Assembly (NCBI GenBank): GCA_963693085.1
Contig: OY856409.1
Coordinates: forward strand, 1,164,854,749-1,164,918,748
DNA length: 64,000 bases
Direction of reading: 5' to 3'
Source of the DNA: Alisma plantago-aquatica
Taxonomy: Eukaryota; Streptophyta; Magnoliopsida; Alismatales; Alismataceae
Shown here: positions 61,432 to 64,000 of the stretch, piece by piece
Layout of the letters: the number at the start of each line of letters is the position of its first letter
How positions within the stretch are numbered: the stretch's first letter is position 1
Program-made: the position numbers and the translations under genes
The notes under the pieces: model-generated
Database searches by the model: none
Told to the model about the DNA's origin: nothing
What the model saw: the letters and a program-made list of their open reading frames with translations, nothing else

Positions 61432-62340
61432 CTAAAATTTTCTCATGCCCCAACAAATATTAAATTCAAAATGGAGGAAGGAAATTCCACGAGGCTCATC
61501 CAAGCAATGTTGGCAACTCAAATAAGGTCCACCAGAATGGAATGTAGACAATGGATGCGGCTTTGACCGAGAAAGTGTCATAGTGTTCCCGATAATTGGG
61601 TGACCTTGGAAACTCAAAGGGGCTCCCTGGATGTTTGCAACAAAATCATTTTTCACCTTGCAAGCCCTTCAGTAAGATCCAAAAATACTCCTTTCTCAGT
61701 AGATGAAATGTAATGTATGTGAGTGGATCTGCAAGAAAAGGCACATAATTGCAATGGTGACTATATGAGTTCTATGAGAGTGGTTCAGCCAAGAAGAATG
61801 ATGATGGACTACCTTTTCCTAAGGCTAAGGTAGTGGGTGAATAATCCATGATATGTAATGGTAACTATGAAATATTAGGTGGAGTATCTGGCTCTAGGAT
61901 CTCCTTGTCACATGGACCTACATGTAGAGGAAGTGGTTTCGACATGGGAGGAATTATATCAATAGTGAAATGAGCATCATGAACATTTGTATGATTATAT
62001 GTCCTCTCAAAAAAGAACACAATCAACATTTCGATCAATGTAGGCAATGAGATTCATTGTTGAGTCACCATGTTGCTCTAGTTCTTCCATGTAAGATGTA
62101 TCCAAGTCATATGTGGGTTCAGGAGGATTTGGAACATGAATATCATCACTATAGTTGAACGTGGGGGCCTATGAACTTGTGGCAGCTCTCCATCTAGAAC
62201 AATTGTATACGGAATAAAAAATAGTTGTAACAGCCTGTAAGGGTCTTGATGAGAAAGAACCTCTTCATTAGAATCCATTGAATATGTATTAGAAGTTGGT
62301 GGTTCATACTCCTGAATGGGCTCAATAAAAGTTGCTTGAT
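61432..62340 (-). pseudogene. Decayed minus-strand retroelement ORF
   Basis: Three short open frames on the minus strand read as one decayed protein with shifts: an acidic part (EEVLSHQDPYRLLQ, then DLDTSYMEELEQHGDSTMN), a second (62047-61865, PPMSKPLPLHVGPCDKEIL) and a third (61656-61432) with NIQGAPLSFQGHPIIGNTM and SCQHC. I do not recognise a family. The acidic character and a downstream hairpin with purine tract recall E4, so this may be a relic of a similar non-autonomous element in reverse orientation; inference only. Confidence 0.35.
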
Positions 62341-64000
62341 CATTTTATATGTCTAAAATTGGGACAACAAGCAGGACATACCTTGGAGCATGGGGTTTGG
62401 ATGTTGTGCAAAATTTATTATCCTACCATTTTCTTTCATATTATCATTTCAAGGTCACTATTGTGGCGAAGGATAGAGTATATTTATGCACATTAATTTC
62501 TAGCTCCAGTTACTCAGCCCGTGTTTCTATCATTGAGCATTGTTTATTTTCATTTCAAAAATGAAATCAATATATTCCTAATCAGTGATCATGGTTGTTG
62601 GATGTTTTATCCATTCTACAGAACTATAAGAAGTGGGACCCAATAGTGGGCCCACTCAATGTTAAAAATATGAGCCATGAAATAATTAAGCAGCGAAAAA
62701 CATAACTATTACAAAGTTACAAAATATTTACATGTACATAACTTTTTCACCCTAAGGGTGATTCATAAAATGAGAGGATTACATCTATATACACATAAGC
62801 CCATATGCAGAGGGCAACAAGGCTATCTCAAGCTATCATTACATTCATAAATGAGATCACGATCATCCTGCGTCACTTCCCTATAAAGTACCTACACCTG
62901 GGTGGAGGGAACACCCAGAAAAATAGGAAACAAAATAGGATAAGTCAGTAAAAGCTGAGTATGTACATTAGAAGATTAACTAGGGCATTATTTATTTCAA
63001 AAGTAAAGTAAGATGTTCCCATCAATGAGGGGGGCATTAAAGCTAGGTAAGTTTCAATTAGAAGTAACAATAGAATGAATTTCCAAAAGAATGAGGCAAT
63101 ATAATTAAACAATTGAGAGAACACATCTTTCCATTAACATCCACAATATCAAAACATCATAATCATTTGCATGCACATATATTTAGACTAAATACATAAA
63201 TTATGACCAAGACACCACTAGATATTTGGTCTAAAAAATGGGTGGAATAACACACCCTGGGCGGAAATAGCGCCCCCATATATAAAGAGAGGTAGAAATA
63301 GTACACCCCGGAAGAAATAGTGCGCCCTAATGGTTGTGCTCATGCATCATACAATAGATATATAGATAAATTACCAACACGCATAAATAGAGTGGAAAGA
63401 TATGATATAAGTAATCAATCATATTCTTAAATCCAAACAAAAAAGTAGTGGGGTCATTGGACCAATTCAACGTGATAATAATAATTTCAAAAGAATAATA
63501 ATAAGTCTAATTGAGAGTAAGAGCAAGTGTTGCAAAAGTTGCCTCATTATGTGAAAATTTAGTCATATAATGCCCAGTTATAAATAGAGAAGAGCACATA
63601 CCTGGTCTTCATGACCAATCCTACCCCTAGGGTGGAATTTGTCATTCGTCCTTCTCAACCTAACAAAGTTTTATATACGACCATTTAGTCCATGACTACC
63701 CATTCACAATTGAAAGTATATCTTAACCTAGTATTGGGTACTTAATAGGGATTTGGGGATTTTAAAATATTACTAAGAGGACATAGAATCCATTGTACAT
63801 ACATTTTATCTCTAAGATTTGTCTTTATTCATATAAGTCTAAACATGGGTAGGTTACATATATGTGAGTAATAATATTTGTTCCTACAATTTAGGTATTG
63901 TGGGGTCATTCTCTCTCTTGAAGTCATATAACTCAAATTGTCAAAGATATGTGTTACTTGAGATATCCATTGATCACAATACTATTATGAAAGAAATTTA
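62341..64000 (-). mobile_element. Probable LTR sequence of a gypsy element, minus strand (partial)
   Basis: No coding. From about 62610 rightward the minus strand has the feel of the 3' half of a chromovirus LTR: CTCAGCTTTTACTGACTTATCC and a CACCCAGGTGTAGG segment near 62890-62960. At 63229-63330 it carries three or four imperfect units of GAAATAGYRCRCCCC. No partner copy is in the window, so both ends and the family are unproven. The first 270 bp (62341-62610) show nothing I can name. Confidence 0.35.

Overview
The window is plant nuclear DNA, AT-rich, built almost entirely of retrotransposons inserted into one another. I see no intact host gene, tRNA, rRNA or CRISPR array. Plant origin follows from chromodomain-type Ty3/gypsy gag-pol with very long LTRs, initiator-Met primer sites (TGGTATCAGAGCC), a tRNA-Asp primer site, an ATHILA ORF1-like domain, a Ty1/copia element and a plant L1-type LINE. 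It is probably a large-genome flowering plant; I cannot name the species.

Layout, oldest to youngest. Level 0 is an ATHILA ORF1-like coding remnant (1610-2285, resuming at 50449-50900). It is split by E1 (2286-50443), a Tekay/Del-like gypsy element with LTRs of about 4.4 kb and a perfect CATAT target duplication. E1's 5' LTR is split by E2 (6001-34461), a second gypsy element of the same clade. E2's own 5' LTR is split twice: by a minus-strand LINE (about 6392-11962) and by E3 (12905-23946), a gypsy element with 3.3-kb LTRs and a fully decayed interior. E1's pol is separately split by E4 (38434-44544, perfect GTGTG duplication). E4 is a compact non-autonomous element with an 18-nt tRNA-Asp primer site, no pol, and one long acidic ORF of unknown function with two TAG stops.

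To the right lie a Ty1/copia element (50901 to about 57019: 5' LTR, long leader, gag, scraps of RT), an LTR-like block full of CCACGACCGTGG palindromes (57020-59330), a diverged second copia LTR fragment (59335-60574), a decayed minus-strand coding remnant (61432-62340) and LTR-like sequence to the window end.

All gag-pol genes are broken. E2's runs in one single frame with only stop codons interrupting it; E1's has stops plus two nearby frameshifts. Most stops look like C-to-T or G-to-A changes, as expected of silenced, methylated elements. Hand-counted LTR divergence fits the nesting: E1 and E2 LTRs differ by roughly a tenth in sampled stretches, E3 by a few percent, E4 by about 2%.

The most interesting signals are non-coding. 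Several families carry their own short palindromic or GA-rich motif in arrays inside the LTR. In the copia LTR these palindromes are spaced 20-22 bp, two helical turns, with the same spacing in a diverged relative. E4 adds a hairpin beside its polypurine tract, duplicated 1.3 kb upstream with both arms changed in matching fashion.
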